Origin: Triticum aestivum
Lineage: Eukaryota > Streptophyta > Magnoliopsida > Poales > Poaceae
Reading direction: 5' to 3'
DNA length: 64,000 nt
NCBI RefSeq assembly: GCF_018294505.1
Contig: NC_057811.1
Coordinates: 29,596,618-29,660,617, forward strand
The stretch's first letter is position 1. Each line of letters opens with the position of its first letter. The notes beneath the pieces were generated by a model. The model worked only from the letters and a program-made list of their open reading frames with translations, was not told the DNA's origin and searched no databases. Made by a program: the position numbers and the translations under genes. Below, piece by piece: positions 40,571 through 54,285 of the stretch.

Positions 40571-42279
40571 TGTTGGAAATATGCCCTAGAGGCAATAATA
40601 AAATGGTTATTATTATATTTCCTTGTTCATGATAATTGTCTATTGTTCATGCTATAATTGTGTTATCCGGAAATCGTAATACATGTGTGAATACATAGAC
40701 CACAACATGTCCCTAGTGAGCCTCTAGTTGACTAGCTCGTTAATCAACAGATAGTCATGGTTTCCTGACTATGGACATTGGATGTCATTGATAACGGGAT
40801 CACATCATTAGGAGAATGATGTGATGGACAAGACCCAATCCTAAGCATAGCACAAAGATCGTGTAGTTCGTTTGCTAGAGCTTTTCCAATGTCAAGTATC
40901 ATTTCCTTAGACCATGAGATCGTGTAACTCCAGGATGCCGTAGGAGTGCTTTGGGTGTACCAAACGTCACAACGTAACTGGGTGACTATAAAGGTGCACT
41001 ACGGGTATCTCTGAAAGTGTCTGTTGGGTTGGCACGGATCGAGACTGGGATTTGTCACTCCGTATGACGGAGAGGTATCTCTGGGCCCACTCGGTAATGC
41101 ATCATCATAATGAGCTCAATGTGACCAAGTGTTTGGTCACGGGATCATGCATTACGGTACGAGTAAAGTGACTTGCCGGTAACGAGATTGAACAAGGTAT
41201 TGGGATACCGACGATCGAATCTCGGGCAAGTAACGTACCGATTGACAAAGGGAATTGTATACGGGATTGATTGAATCCTCGACATCGTGGTTCATCCGAT
41301 GAGATCATCGTGGAACATGTGGGAGCCAACATGGGTATCCAGATCCCGCTGTTGGTTATTGACCGGAGAGTCGTCTCGGTCATGTCTGCATGTCTCCCGA
41401 ACCCGTAGGGTCTACACACTTAAGGTTCGGTGACGCTAGGGTTGTAGAGATACTAGTATGCGGTAACCCGAAAGTTGTTCGGAGTCCCGGATGAGATCCC
41501 GGACGTCACGAGGAGTTCCGGAATGGTCCGGAGGTAAAGAATTATATATAGGAAGTCCAGTTTCGGCCACCGGGAAAGTTTCGGGGGTCACCGGTATTGT
41601 ACCGGGACCACCGGAAGGGTCCCGGGGGTCCACCGGGTGGGGCCACCTATCCCGGAGGGCCCCATGGGCTGAAGTGGGAGGGAACCAGCCCCTGGTGGGC
41701 TGGTGCGCCCCCCTTGGGCCTCCCTTGCGCCTAGGGTTGGAAACCCTAGGGGTGGGGGCGCCCCACTTGGCTTGGGGGGCAAGCCACCCCCTTGGCCGCC
41801 GCCCCCCCTTGGAGACCAGATCTCCTAGGGCCGGCGCCCCCCAGGGCCCCTATATATAGTGGAGGGGAGGGAGGGCAGCCGTACCACAGCCCCTGGCGCC
41901 TCCCTCTCCCTCCCGTGACACATCTCCCTCCTCCCGTAGCGCTTGGCGAAGCCCTGTCGGAATCCCGCTACTTCCACCACCACCCTGTCGTGCTGCTGGA
42001 TCTCCATCAACCTCTCCTTCCCCCTTGCTGGATCAAGAAGGAGGAGACATCGCTGCTCCGTACGTGTGTTGAACGCGGAGGTGCCGTCCGTTCGGCGCTC
42101 GGTCATCGGTGATTTGGATCACGACGAGTACGACTCCATCAACCCCGTTCACTTGAACGCTTCCGCTCGCGATCTACAAGGGTATGTAGATGCACCCATC
42201 TCTCTCGTTGCTAGATGACTCCATAGATGGATCTTGGTGATGCGTAGAAAATTTTAAATTTCTGCAACGATCCCCAACA
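40571..42279 (+). repeat. 5' LTR of copia-1
   Basis: 1709 bp, TGTTGG...CCCAACA. A TATATATA box at 41851-41858 lies in a GC-rich stretch about 430 bp before the LTR end, the position of the TATA boxes in BARE/Angela LTRs. Confidence 0.92.
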
Positions 42280-42280
42280 C

Positions 42281-42294
42281 TGGCATCATGAGCC
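42281..42294 (+). promoter_or_regulatory. Primer binding site of copia-1
   Basis: TGGCATCATGAGCC one base after the LTR resembles the initiator-Met tRNA complement (TGGTATCAGAGC) with small differences. Confidence 0.6.
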
Positions 42295-43572
42295 AGGCCT
42301 ATGCGTAGTTTCTATGCACGAGTAGAACACAAACTTGTTGTGGGCGTAGATGTTGTCAATTTTCTTGCCACTACTAGTCTTATCTTGTTTCGGCGGCATT
42401 GTGGGATGAAGCGGCCCGGACCGACCTTACACGTACGCTTACGTGAGACAGGTTCCACCGACTGACATGCACTAGTTGCATAAGGTGGCTAGCGGGTGTC
42501 TGTCTCTCCCACTTTAGTCGGAATGGATTCGATGAAAAGGGTCCTTATGAAGGGTAAATAGAAATTGGCATATCACGTTGTGGTTTTACGTAGGTAAGAA
42601 ACGTTCTTGCTAGAAACCTATAGAAGCCACGTAAAAACATGCAACAACAATTAGAGGACGTCTAACTTGTTTTTGCAGCATATGCCTTGTGATGTGATAT
42701 GGCCAAAAGGATGTGATGAATGAGATATATGTGATGTATGAGATTGATCATGTTCTTGTAATAGGAATCACGACTTGCATGTCGATGAGTATGACAACCG
42801 GCAGGAGCCATAGGAGTTGTCTTTATTTTTTGTATGACCTGCGTGTCATTGAATAACGCCATGTAAATTACTTTACTTTATTGCTAAACACGTTAGCCAT
42901 AGAAGTAGAAGTAATCGTTGGCGTGACAACTTCATGAAGACACGATGATGGAGATCATGATGATGGAGATCATGGTGTCATGCCGGTGACGAAGATGATC
43001 ATGGCGCCCCGAAGATGGAGATCAAAAGGAGCAAAATGATATTGGCCATATCATGTCACTATTTGATTGCATGTGATGTTTATCATGTTTTACATCTTAT
43101 TTGCTTAGAACGACGGTAGCTTAAATAAGATGATCCCTCGCAATAATTTCAAGAAAGTGTTCCCCCTAACTGTGCACCGTTGCGAAGGTTCGTTGTTTCG
43201 AAGCACCACGTGATGATCGGGTGTGATAGATTCTAACGTTCGAATACAACGGGTGTAAGCCAGATTTACACACGCAATACACTTAGGTTGACTTGACGAG
43301 CCTAGCATGTACAGACATGGCCTCGGAACACGGAAGACCGAAAGGTCGAGCATGAGTCGTATAGAAGATACGATCAACATGAAGATGTTCACCGATGTTG
43401 ACTAGTCCGTCTCACGTGATGATCGGACACGGCCTAGTTGACTCGGATCATGTTTCACTTAGATGACTAGAGGGATGTCTATCTGAGTGGGAGTTCATTG
43501 AATAATTTGATTAGATGAACTTAATTATCATGAACTTAGTCTAAAATCTTTACAATATGTCTTGTAGATCAA

Positions 43573-45243
43573 ATGGCCCACGTTGCCCTCAACTTCAACG
43601 CGTTCCTAGAGAAAACCAAGCTGAAAGATGATGGCAGCAACTATACGGACTGGGTCCGGAACCTGAGGATCATCCTCATAGCTGCCAAGAAAGATTATGT
43701 CCTAGAAGCACCGCTAGGTGAAGCACCCATCCCAGAGAACCAAGACGTTATGAACGCTTGGCAGTCACGTGCTGATGATTACTCCCTCGTTCAGTGCGGC
43801 ATGCTTTACAGCTTAGAACCGGGGCTCCAAAAGCGTTTTGAGCAACACGGAGCATATGAGATGTTCGAAGAGCTGAAAATGGTTTTCCAAGCTCATGCCC
43901 GGGTCGAGAGATATGAAGTCTCCGACAAGTTCTTCAGTTGTAAGATGGAGGAAAACAGTTCTGTCAGTGAGCACATACTCAAAATGTCTGGGTTACACAA
44001 CCGCTTGACTCAGCTGGGAGTTAATCTCCCGGATGACGCGGTCATTGACAGAATCCTTCAGTCGCTTCCACCGAGCTACAAGAGCTTTGTGATGAACTTC
44101 AATATGCAGGGGATGGAAAAGACCATTCCTGAGGTATATTCAATGCTGAAATCAGCGGAGGTGGAGATCAAAAAGGAACATCAAGTGTTGATGGTGAATA
44201 AAACCACTAAGTTCAAGAAAGGCAAGGGTAAGAAGAACTTCAAGAAGGACGGCAAGGGAGTTGCCGCGCCCGGTAAGCCAGTTGCCGGGAAGAAGCCAAA
44301 GAATGGACCCAAGCCTGAGACTGAGTGCTTTTATTGCAAGGGAAGTGGTCACTGGAAGCGGAACTGCCCCAAATACTTAGCGGACAAGAAGGCCGGCAAC
44401 ACCAAAGGTATATGTGATATACATGTAATTGATGTGTACCTTACCAGTACTCGTAGTAGCTCCTGGGTATTTGATACCGGTGCGGTTGCTCATATTTGTA
44501 ACTCAAAACAGGAGCTGCGGAATAAGCGGAGACTGGCGAAGGACGAGGTGACGATGCGCGTCGGGAATGGTTCCAAGGTCGATGTGATCGCCGTCGGCAC
44601 GCTACCTCTACATTTACCTACGGGATTAGTTTTAAACCTCAATAATTGTTATTTAGTGCCAGCTTTGAGCATGAACATTGTATCTGGATCTCGTTTAATG
44701 CGAGATGGCTACTCATTTAAATCCGAGAATAATGGTTGTTCTATTTATATGAGAGATATGTTTTATGGTCATGCCCCGCTGGTCAATGGTTTATTCTTAA
44801 TGAATCTCGAACGTGATGTTACACATATTCATAGTGTGAATACCAAAAGATGTAAAGTTGATAACGATAGTCCCACATACTTGTGGCACTGCCGCCTTGG
44901 TCACATTGGTGTCAAGCGCATGAAGAAGCTCCATGCAGATGGACTTTTGGAGTCTCTTGATTACGAATCATTTGACACGTGCGAACCATGCCTCATGGGT
45001 AAGATGACCAAGACTCCGTTCTCCGGAACAATGGAGCGAGCAACCAACTTATTGGAAATCATACATACCGATGTGTGCGGTCCAATGAGTGTTGAGGCTC
45101 GCGGAGGCTATCGTTATGTTCTCACTCTCACTGATGACTTGAGTAGATATGGGTATGTCTACCTAATGAAACACAAGTCTGAGACCTTTGAAAAGTTCAA
45201 GGAATTTCAGAGTGAGGTTGAGAATCAACGTGACAGAAAATAA
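43573..45243 (+). pseudogene. gag-pol: Copia-1 gag, protease and integrase N-terminal part (ends at frameshift)
   Basis: 556-codon ORF. Gag region (LKDDGSNYTDW, residues 14-24), CCHC knuckle CFYCKGSGHWKRNC at 252-265, aspartic protease WVFDTGA with D301, integrase zinc ligands H439, H444, C470 and C473, then LEIIHTDVCGPM with the first integrase Asp. The ORF stops at 45241-45243 because one base is missing near 45235 (AGAAAATAAAG, where copia-2 has one more base). Gag forms the particle; protease cleaves the polyprotein. Pol continues in another frame from 45236. Confidence 0.9.
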
Positions 45244-45770
45244 AGTTCTTACGATCAGATCGTGGGGGAGAATATTTGAGTCACGAATTTGGTACGCACT
45301 TAAGGAAATGTGGAATCGTTTCACAACTCACGCCGCCTGGAACACCTCAGCGTAACGGTGTGTCCGAACGTCGTAATCGCACTCTATTGGATATGGTGCG
45401 ATCTATGATGTCTCTTACCGATCTACCGCTCTCATTTTGGGGCTATGCTTTAGAGACTGCCGCATTCACTTTAAATAGGGATCCGTCGAAATCCGTTGAG
45501 ACGACACCGTATGAATTATGGTTTGGGAAGAAACCTAAGCTGTCGTTTCTAAAAGTTTGGGGATGCGATGCTTATGTCAAGAAACTTCAACCTGAAAAGC
45601 TCGAACCCAAGTCGGAAAAATGCGTCTTCATAGGATACCCTAAGGAAACCATTGGGTATACCTTCTACCTCAGATCCGAAGGCAAGATCTTTGTTGCCAA
45701 GAATGGGTCCTTTCTGGAGAAAGAGTTTCTCTCGAAAGAAGTGGGAGGAAAGTGGAACTTGATGAGGTGA
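45236..45770 (+). pseudogene. Copia-1 integrase core, middle part between two frameshifts
   Basis: Continues integrase with SDRGGEYLSHEFG, THLRKCGIVSQLT, NGVSERRNRTLLDMV (catalytic Glu) and the ELWFGKKPKLSFLKVWGCDA block. A 4-base loss near 45742, relative to copia-2, shifts the frame and gives a stop at 45768-45770. The annotated ATG-less start at 45276 is not a true start. Confidence 0.85.
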
Positions 45771-47548
45771 TAGTCACCCCTTCCGAACCGGAAAGTAGCG
45801 CAGCGCGGGAAGATGTTCCTGTGGTGCCTGCACCGACTAGGGAGGAAGTTAATGATGATGATCATGAAGCTTCAGATCAAGTTACTGCTGAACTTCGTAG
45901 GTCCACAAGGACACGTTCCGCACCAGAGTGGTACGGCAACCCTGTCATGGAAATCATGTTGTTAGACAACGGTGAACCTTCGAACTATGAAGAAGCGATG
46001 GCGGGCCCGGATTCCAACAAATGGCTTGAAGCCATGCAATCCGAGATAGGATCCATGTATGAAAACGAAGTATGGACTTTGACTGACTTGCCCGATGATC
46101 GGCGAGCCATAGAAAATAAATGGATCTTTAAGAAGAAGACAGACGCGGATGGTAATGTGGCCATCTATAAGGCTCGACTTGTCGCTAAGGGTTATCGACA
46201 AGTTCAAGGGGTTGACTACGATGAGACTTTCTCACCCGTAGCGAAGCTGAAGTCCGTCCGAATCATGTTAGCAATTGCCGCATTCTATGATTATGAGATA
46301 TGGCAAATGGACGTCAAAACGGCATTCCTTAACGGCTTTCTTAAGGAAGAATTGTATATGATGCAGCCGGAAGGTTTTGTCGATCCTAAGAATGCTAACA
46401 AGGTATGCAAGCTCCAGCGCTCCATCTATGGGCTGGTGCAAGCATCTCGGAGTTGGAACATTCGATTTGATGAGATGATCAAAGCGTTTGGGTTTACACA
46501 GACTTATGGAGAAGCCTGTGTTTACAAGAAAGTGAGTGGGAGCTCTGTAGCATTTCTCATATTATATGTGGATGACATACTATTGATGGGAAATGATATA
46601 GAATTCTTGGAAAGTATAAAGGCCTACTTGAATAAGTGTTTTTCAATGAAGGACCTTGGAGAAGCTGCTTATATATTAGGCATCAAGATCTATAGAGATA
46701 GATCAAGACGCCTCATTGGTCTTTCACAAAGTACGTACCTTGACAAGATATTGAAGAAGTTCAATATGGATCAGTCCAAGAAGGGGTTCTTGCCTGTATT
46801 GCAAGGTGTGCAATTGAGCACGGCTCAATGCCCGACCACGGCAGAAGATAGAGAAAAGATGAGTGTCATCCCCTATGCCTCGGCCATAGGGTCTATTATG
46901 TATGCCATGCTGTGTACCAGACCTGATGTAAACCTTGCCGTAAGTTTGGTAGGAAGGTACCAAAGTAATCCCGGCATGGAACACTGGACAGCGGTCAAGA
47001 ATATCCTGAAGTACCTGAAGAGGACTAAGGATATGTTTCTCGTTTATGGAGGTGACGAAGAGCTCGTCGTAAAGGGTTACGTCGATGCTAGCTTCGACAC
47101 AGATCTGGATGACTCTAAGTCACAAACCGGATACGTGTATATTTTGAATGGTGGGGCAGTAAGCTGGTGCAGTTGCAAGCAAAGCGTTGTGGCGGGATCT
47201 ACATGTGAAGCGGAATACATGGCGGCCTCAGAGGCAGCACAAGAAGCAATCTGGGTGAAGGAGTTCATTACCGACCTAGGAGTTATTCCCAATGCGTCGG
47301 GCCCGATGACTCTCTTCTGTGACAACACTGGAGCTATTGCCCTTGCCAAGGAGCCCAGGTTTCACAGGAAGACCAGGCATATCAAGCGTCGCTTCAACTC
47401 CATTCGTGAAAGTGTTCAAAATGGAGACATAGATATTTGTAAAGTACATACGGACCTGAATGTAGCAGATCCGTTGACTAAACCTCTCCCTAGAGCAAAA
47501 CATGATCAACACCAGAACTCTATGGGTGTTCGATTCATCACAATGTAA
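45743..47548 (+). pseudogene. Copia-1 reverse transcriptase and RNase H
   Basis: 598 codons from 45752. RT starts with NKWIFKKKTDADGN, has the WQMDVKTAFLNG block and the catalytic YVDD at residues 272-275 (nt 46565-46576). RNase H shows YVDASFDTD, CEAEYMAASEA and LFCDNTGAIALAK; the tail HTDLNVADPLTKPLP is typical of copia. Both enzyme domains are uninterrupted; they are only separated from gag by the two upstream frameshifts. Confidence 0.92.
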
Positions 47549-47565
47549 CTAGATTATTGACTCTA

Positions 47566-47580
47566 GTGCAAGTGGGAGAC
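47566..47580 (+). promoter_or_regulatory. Polypurine tract of copia-1
   Basis: GCAAGTGGGAGAC directly before the 3' LTR; the identical inverse sequence precedes the corresponding LTR of copia-2. Confidence 0.6.
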
Positions 47581-49294
47581 TGTTGGAAATATGCCCTAGA
47601 GGCAATAATAAAATGGTTATTATTATATTTCCTTGTTCATGATAATTGTCTATTGTTCATGCTATAATTGTGTTATCCGGAAATCGTAATACATGTGTGA
47701 ATACATAGACCACAACATGTCCCTAGTGAGCCTCTAGTTGACTAGCTCGTTGATCAACAGATAGTCATGGTTTCCTGACTATGGACATTGGATGTCATTG
47801 ATAACGGGATCACATCATTAGGAGAATGATGTGATGGACAAGACCCAATCCTAAGCATAGCACAAAGATCGTGTAGTTCGTTTGCTAGAGCTTTTCCAAT
47901 GTCAAGTATCATTTCCTTAGACCATGAGATCGTGTAACTCCCGGATGCCGTAGGAGTGCTTTGGGTGTACCAAACGTCACAACGTAACTGGGTGACTATA
48001 AAGGTGCACTACGGGTATCTCCGAAAGTGTCTGTTGGGTTGGCACGGATCGAGACTGGGATTTGTCACTCCGTATGACGGAGAGGTATCTCTGGGCCCAC
48101 TCGGTAATGCATCATCATAATGAGCTCAATGTGACCAAGTGTTTGGTCACGGGATCATGCATTACGGTACGAGTAAAGTGACTTGCCGGTAACGAGATTG
48201 AACAAGGTATTGGGATACCGACGATCGAATCTCGGGCAAGTAACGTACCGATTGACAAAGGGAATTGTATACGGGATTGATTGAATCCTCGACATCGTGG
48301 TTCATCCGATGAGATCATCGTGGAACATGTGGGAGCCAACATGGGTATCCAGATCCCGCTGTTGGTTATTGACCGGAGAGTCGTCTCGGTCATGTCTGCA
48401 TGTCTCCCGAACCCGTAGGGTCTACACACTTAAGGTTCGGTGACGCTAGGGTTGTAGAGATACTAGTATGCGGTAACCCGAAAGTTGTTCGGAGTCCCGG
48501 ATGAGATCCCGGACGTCACGAGGAGTTCCGGAATGGTCCGGAGGTAAAGAATTATATATAGGAAGTCCAGTTTCGGCCACCGGGAAAGTTTCGGGGGTCA
48601 CCGGTATTGTACCAGGACCACCGGAAGGGTCCCGGGGGTCCACCGGGTGGGGCCACCTATCCCGGAGGGCCCCATGGGCTGAAGTGGGAGGGGAACCAGC
48701 CCCTGGTGGGCTGGTGCGCCCGCCCTTGGGCCTCTCCTGCGCCTAGGGTTGGAAACCCTAGGGGTGGGGGGGTGCCCCACTTGGCTTGGGGGGCAAGCCA
48801 CCCACTTGGCCGCCGCCCCCCCTTGGAGATCAGATCTCCTAGGGCCGGCGCCCCCCCAGGGCCCCTATATATAGTGGAGGGGAGGGAGGGCAGCCGTACC
48901 ACAGCCCCTGGCGCCTCCCTCTCCCTCCCGTGACACATCTCCCTCCTCCCGTAGCGCTTGGCGAAGCCCTGTCGGAATCCCGCTACTTCCACCACCACGC
49001 CGTCGTGCTGCTGGATCTCCATCAACCTCTCCTTCCCCCTTGCTGGATCAAGAAGGAGGAGACGTCGCTGCTCCGTACGTGTGTTGAACGCGGAGGTGTC
49101 GTCCGTTCGGCGCTCGGTCATCGGTGATTTGGATCACGACGAGTACGACTCCATCAACCCCGTTCACTTGAACGCTTCCGCTCGCGATCTACAAGGGTAT
49201 GTAGATGCACTCATCTCTCTCGTTGCTAGATGACTCCATAGATGGATCTTGGTGATGCGTAGAAAATTTTAAATTTCTGCAACGATCCCCAACA
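47581..49294 (+). repeat. 3' LTR of copia-1
   Basis: 1714 bp, nearly identical to 40571-42279; differences cluster in the GC-rich 48690-48860 part. Followed by target duplicate GATAC. Confidence 0.92.
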
Positions 49295-49299
49295 GATAC

Positions 49300-50165
49300 A
49301 AACCAAAAGAGCACACACCCGGCCTCTGCATAACTAAGATGCACACAGCCAACACAAACGCGCACACACAAAAACACGGCAGCAAATAGCAAAGTCATAT
49401 AAGACCAAAGCTATGCGTAGCCGAGGAAAAAAGAAAAACCCAAAGTGATCAGAGCCACGATCGGCAAACTACAGTAAACACCATATCCGCACCAATTATC
49501 TAATGACACCAGACAACGAGGTTCTTCAACAGCAACGCCTTCAAGAAGGGAGCGACACTCAAGCGTCGTCGTTACCGGATTCAACCACCAAGGGCAGAAT
49601 CTAGGTTTTCACCTTGAAGTATCAGTCGGAGCATATCCGGACAATGCCTTCAACAAGGTAACGACGTAAAAAAACATCGCCATTGACAGACATAACCAGT
49701 TCGGTTCAGACCTAGGCTTTCACCTCGAGTAGCACCACCATCGAAGTCATGCAAGTGTTGTCGCCACCACTTTTCCACGATCCAAGCAGTTACATGCGAT
49801 GTGACCGCCGCCACTGCACAACCATTCCTCTGCGTCAAGTGGTCGCTCATAATTTGCATCCCACTACCGAAGTCAACCACTGGATCCTGAGATGGACCGA
49901 AGTTGCAATGACCACCGTTGTTGTGGAGCCATACGAGGTCGCTGCAGCACAGTGTGCAGTCACCCTCACTCGGTCGACCGAATCTAAATCACCACCACCA
50001 AGCCGTGGATCATAGCGCCGCGGGTGGTCACCACCAGATCCATGGTTGCCGGCCGCGAACCTTCATGGGATCGCGAGGTCTCGTAACCATGCCCGTGTAA
50101 GATGTAATCGTAGATGACAATGCATCCGTACGCGAGCCATGGCGCCAACTGTAGCAAGGAGTCAC
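49300..50165 (-). mobile_element. LINE-like 3' region, part 2 (between the two copia elements)
   Basis: Continues part 1 after removal of copia-1. No coding frame is convincing on either strand; ORFs at 49650-49880 and 49749-50015 overlap antisense and look accidental. The minus strand has the style of a LINE 3' UTR. Its last five bases GTCAC (50161-50165) are the target of copia-2. Confidence 0.4.
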
Positions 50166-51902
50166 TGTTGGGAATCGTAGCATAATTTTAAAATTTTCCT
50201 ACGTTCACCAAGATGCATCTACGGAGTGTACTAGCAACGAGGGGAAGGGAGTGCATCTACATACCCTTGTAGATCGCGAGCGGAAGCGTTCCAATGAACG
50301 TGGATGACGGAGTCGTACTCGCCGTCATCCAAATCACCGATGACCGAGTGCCGAACGGACGGCACCTCCGCGTTCAACACACGTACGGTGCAGCGACGTC
50401 TCCTCCTTCTTGATCCAGCAAGGGGGAAGGAGAGGTTGATGGAGATCCAGCAGCACGACGGCGTGGTGGTGGATGTAGCGGGTCTCGTGCAGGGCTTCGC
50501 CGAGCTTCTACGAGAGAGAGAGAGAGAGAGAGAGAGGTGTTGCAGGGGAGGAGGGAGGCGCCCAAGGCTGTTGTGTGCTGCCCTCCCTCCCCCCCCCCTT
50601 TATATAGGCCCCCTGGGGGGGGGCGCCGGCCCTGGAGATCAGATCCAAGGGGGGGGGGCGGCGGCCAAGTGGGGGGAAGGGGTTGCCTTGCCCCCCAAGG
50701 CAAGGGGGAACTCCCCCCCCTAGGGTTCCCAACCCTAGGCGCATGGGGGGAGGCCCAAGGGGGGCGCCCCAGCCCACTAGGGGCTGGTTCCCTTCCACTT
50801 TCAGCCCACGGGGCCCTCCGGGACAGGTGGCCCCACCCGGTGGACCCCCGGGACCCTTCCGGTGGTCCCGGTACAATACCGATAACCCCCGAAACTTTCC
50901 CGGTGGCCGAAACTGGACTTCCTATATATAATTCTTCACCTCCGGACCATTCCGGAACCTCTCGTGACGTCCGGGATCTCATCCGGGACTCCAAACAACT
51001 TTCGGGTTTCCGCATACATATATCTCTACAACCCTAGCGTCACCGGACCTTAAGTGTGTAGACCCTACGGGTTCGGGAGACATGCAGACATGACCGAGAC
51101 GCCTCTCCGGTCAATAACCAACAGCGGGATCTGGATACCCATGTTGGCTCCCACATGTTCCATGATGATCTCATCGGATGAACCACGGTGTCGAGGATTC
51201 AATCAATCCCGTATACAATTCCCTTTGTCAATCGGTATGTTACTTGCCCGAGATTCGATCGTCGGTATCCCAATACCTTGTTCAATCTCGTTACCGGCAA
51301 GTCTCTTTACTCGTACCGCAATGCATGATCCCGTGACTAACGCCTTAGTCACATTGAGCTCATTATGATGATGCATTACCGAGTGGGCCCAGAGATACCT
51401 CTCCGTCATACGGAGTGACAAATCCCAGTCTCGATCCGTGCCAACCCAACAGACACTTTCGGAGATACCCGTAGTGCACCTTTATAGTCACCCAGTTACG
51501 TTGTGACGTTTGGCACACCCAAAGCACTCCTACGGTATCCGGGAGTTGCACGATCTCATGGTCTAAGGAAAGATACTTGACATTGGAAAAGCTCTAGCAA
51601 ACGAAACTACACGATCTTTTATGCTATGCTTAGGATTGGGTCTTGTCCATCACATCATTCTCCTAATGATGTGATCCCGTTATCAATGACATCCAATGTC
51701 CATAGTCAGGAAACCATGACTATCTGTTGATCAACGAGCTAGTCAACTAGAGGCTTACTAGGGACAGGTTGTGGTCTATGTATTCACACATGTATTACGA
51801 TTTCCGGACAATACAATTATAGCATGAATAATAGACAATTACCATGAACAAAGAAATATAATAATAACCATTTATTATTGCCTCTAGGGCATATTTCCAA
51901 CA
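50166..51902 (-). repeat. 3' LTR of copia-2
   Basis: 1737 bp; contains a longer GA run (50513-50536) than the other LTR. Confidence 0.92.
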
Positions 51903-51917
51903 GTCTCCCACTTGCAC
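51903..51917 (-). promoter_or_regulatory. Polypurine tract of copia-2
   Basis: On the minus strand GTGCAAGTGGGAGAC directly before the 3' LTR, the same as in copia-1. Confidence 0.6.
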
Positions 51918-51934
51918 TAGAGTCAATAATCTAG

Positions 51935-54285
51935 TTACATTGTGATGAATCGAACACCCATTGCGTCCTGGTGTTGATCATGTTTTGCCCTAGGGAGAGG
52001 TTTAGTCAACGGATCTGCTACATTCAGGTCCGTATGTACTTTACAAATATCTATGTCTCCATTTTGAACACTTTCACGAATGGAGTTGAAGCGACGCTTG
52101 ATATGCCTGGTCTTCCTGTGAAACCTGGGCTCCTTCGCAAGGGCAATAGCTCCAGTGTTGTCACAGAAGAGAGTCATTGGGCCCGACGCATTGGGAATCA
52201 CCCCTAGGTCGGTAATGAACTCCTTCATCCAGACTGCTTCCTGTGCTGCCTCTGAGGCTGCCATGTACTCCGCTTCACATGTAGATCCCGCCACGACGCT
52301 TTGCTTGCAACTGCACCAGCTTACTGCTCCTCTATTCAAAATATACACGTATCCGGTCTGTGACTTCGAGTCATCCAGATCTGTGTCGAAGCTAGCGTCG
52401 ACGTAACCCTTTACGACGAGCTCTTCGTCACCTCCATAAACGAGAAACATATCCTTAGTCCTCTTCAGGTACTTCAGGATATTCTTGACCGCTGTCCAGT
52501 GTTCCTTGCCGGGATTACTTTGGTACCTTCCTACCAAACTTACGGCAAGGTTTATATCAGGTCTGGTACACAGCATGGCATACATAATAGACCCTATGGC
52601 CGAGGCATAGGGGATGACACTCATCTGTTCTATATCTTCTGCCGTGGTCGGGCATTGAGCCGTGCTCAATTGCACACCTTGCAATACAGGCAAGAACCCC
52701 TTCTTGGACTGATCCATACTGAACTTCTTCAATATCTTGTCAAGGTATGTACTCTGTGAAAGACCAATGAGGCGTCTTGATCTATCTCTATAGATTTTGA
52801 TGCCTAATATATAAGCAGCTTCTCCAAGGTCCTTCATTGAAAAACACTTATTCAAATAGGCCTTTATACTTTCCAAGAATTCTATATCATTTCCCATCAA
52901 TAGTATGTCATCCACATATAATATGAGAAATGCTACAGAGCTCCCACTCACTTTCTTGTAAACACAGGCTTCTCCATAAGTCTGTGTAAACCCAAACGCT
53001 TTGATCATCTCATCAAAGCGAATGTTCCAACTCCGAGATGCTTGCACCAGCCCATAGATTGAGCGTTGGAGCTTGCATACTTTGTTAGCATTCTTAGGAT
53101 CGACAAAACCTTCCGGCTGCATCATATACAACTCTTCCTTAAGGAAGCCGTTAAGGAATGCCGTTTTGACGTCCATCTGCCATATCTCATAATCATAGTA
53201 TGCGGCAATTGCTAACATGATTCGGACGGACTTCAGCTTCGCTACGGGTGAGAAAGTCTCATCGTAGTCAACCCCTTGAACTTGTCGATAACCCTTAGCG
53301 ACAAGTCGAGCTTTGTAGATGGTCACATTACCATCTGCGTCCGTCTTCTTCTTAAAGATCCATTTGTTTTCTATGGCTCGCCGCTCATCGGGCAAGTCAG
53401 TCAAAGTCCATACTTTATTTTCATACATGGATTCTATCTCGGATTTCATGGCTTCTAGCCATTTGTCGGAATCCGGGCCCGCCATCGCTTCTTCATAGTT
53501 CGAAGGTTCACCGTTGTCTAACAACATGATTTCCAGGACAGGGTTGCCGTACCACTCTGGTGCGGAACGTGTCCTTGTGGACCTACGAAGTTCAGCAACT
53601 TGATCTGAAGCTTCATGATCATCATCATTAACTTCCTCCCCAGTCGGTGTAGGCACCACAGGAACATTTTCCCGCGCTGCGCTACTTTCCGGTTCGGAAG
53701 GGGTGACTATCACCTCATCAAGTTCCACTTTCCTCCCACTCAATTCTTTCGAGAGAAACTCCTTCTCCAGAAAGGACCCGTTCTTGGCAACGAAGATCTT
53801 GCCTTCGGATCTGAGGTAGAAGGTATACCCAATAGTTTCCTTAGGGTATCCTATGAAGACGCATTTTTCCGATTTGGGTTCGAGCTTTTCAGGTTGAAGT
53901 TTCTTGACATAAGCATCGCATCCCCAAACTTTTAGAAACGACAGCTTAGGTTTCTTCCCAAACCATAATTCATACGGTGTCGTCTCAACGGATTTCGACG
54001 GAGCCCTATTTAAAGTGAATGCGGCAGTCTCTAAAGCATAACCCCAAAATGAGAGCGGTAAGTCGGTAAGAGACATCATAGATCGCACCATATCCAATAG
54101 AGTGCGATTACGACGTTCGGACACACCATTTCTCTGAGGTGTTCCAGGCGGCGTGAGTTGTGAAACTATTCCACATTTCCTTAAGTGTGTACCAAATTCG
54201 TGACTTAAATATTCTCCACCACGATCTGATCGTAAGAATTTTATTTTCCTGTCACGTTGATTCTCAACTTCACTCTGAAATTCTT
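51935..54285 (-). pseudogene. Copia-2 integrase core, reverse transcriptase and RNase H
   Basis: One open frame from the frameshift near 54283 to 51935 (the first ATG-like start is 54124). It includes SERRNRTLLDMV of integrase, WQMDVKTAFLNG and YVDDILL of RT and CDNTGAIALAK of RNase H. No stop interrupts it. The coding part is longer than the matching piece of copia-1, which has an extra 4-base loss at the integrase/RT linker. Confidence 0.92.

Larger units (their letters stand above)
40571..49294 (+). mobile_element. Full-length Ty1/copia retrotransposon, Angela/BARE/WIS type, plus strand (copia-1)
   Basis: LTRs 40571-42279 and 47581-49294, target duplication GATAC at 40566-40570 and 49295-49299. 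Primer site at 42281, gag-pol 43573-47548, polypurine tract before 47581. Size (8.7 kb), 1.7-kb LTRs starting TGTTGGAAATATGCCCTAGA and gene order gag-PR-INT-RT-RH fit the Angela/BARE/WIS group of Triticeae. By eye the two LTRs differ by roughly 15 substitutions plus small indels, so the insertion is young. Two frameshifts break the polyprotein. Confidence 0.92.

Noticed and set aside
41105..41419. 104-residue ORF, repeated at 48115, 51054 and 58138
   Set aside because: Occurs in all four copia LTRs because the LTR is repeated; no domain and LTRs are non-coding.
50374..51015. 213-residue Gly/Pro/Arg-rich ORF
   Set aside because: Lies in the GC-rich promoter part of the LTR; composition artefact.
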